From Bradysia coprophila (lineage: Eukaryota > Arthropoda > Insecta > Diptera > Sciaridae), in NCBI RefSeq assembly GCF_014529535.1, contig NW_023503409.1, positions 7,688,390-7,752,389 on the forward strand: 64,000 nucleotides of DNA, read 5' to 3'. The position numbers were made by a program, and so were the translations under genes. The notes below the pieces were generated by a model. It worked only from the letters and a program-made list of their open reading frames with translations. It did not search any database and had not been told where the DNA came from. Below are positions 63,968 through 64,000 of the stretch, piece after piece. Position 1 is the stretch's first letter; every line of letters begins with the position of its first letter.

Positions 63968-64000
63968 GTAATAATTCTATCCTGTCCATCGATACTTCAG

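Overview
AT-rich eukaryotic DNA with split genes, introns of 58-62 nt alongside introns of many kilobases, GT-AG junctions and insect-like proteins. The chitinase, Crk, RGK GTPase and mitoribosomal proteins point to an insect, most likely a dipteran; a lower dipteran such as a fungus gnat is a guess from overall character and was not tested.

Layout. 1-2000: miniature transposons. 2044-2787: single-exon multi-pass membrane protein of unknown function (+). 3802-36029: six exons of an RGK-family small GTPase (+), about 292 codons spread over 32 kb; its 5' exons lie outside the window or were not recognised. Its introns are full of mobile DNA and also hold an unrelated two-exon gene on the opposite strand (25696-26206) for a small secreted six-cysteine protein. 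37327-42095: several mobile elements nested inside one another. 42936-50060: compact gene cluster with a C2H2 zinc-finger gene (-), a RAB5IF homolog (-), mRpL52 (+) head-to-head with it, and an eight-exon chitinase (-) tail-to-tail with mRpL52. 50100-57280: intergenic and repeat-rich. 57284-58240: Crk adaptor (-). 60271-62683: foldback element with a 9-bp target duplication. 63672-end: first two exons of mRpL54 (+).

The genes do not form one pathway. RGK and Crk are signalling proteins, mRpL52 and mRpL54 are mitochondrial large-subunit proteins, the RAB5IF family acts in membrane-protein and respirasome assembly, and the chitinase remodels cuticle or peritrophic matrix.

The most unusual content is the mobile DNA. 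Several non-autonomous elements can be delimited to the base by terminal inverted repeats and target duplications: hAT-like with 8 bp, TTAA-type, and MULE/foldback-like with 9 bp. A modular family carries a conserved 19-bp hairpin, a (GTCCGTCT)n tract and an internal array of about 147-bp units. All exon joins were derived by hand from splice signals, reading frame and family similarity; no database search was run.
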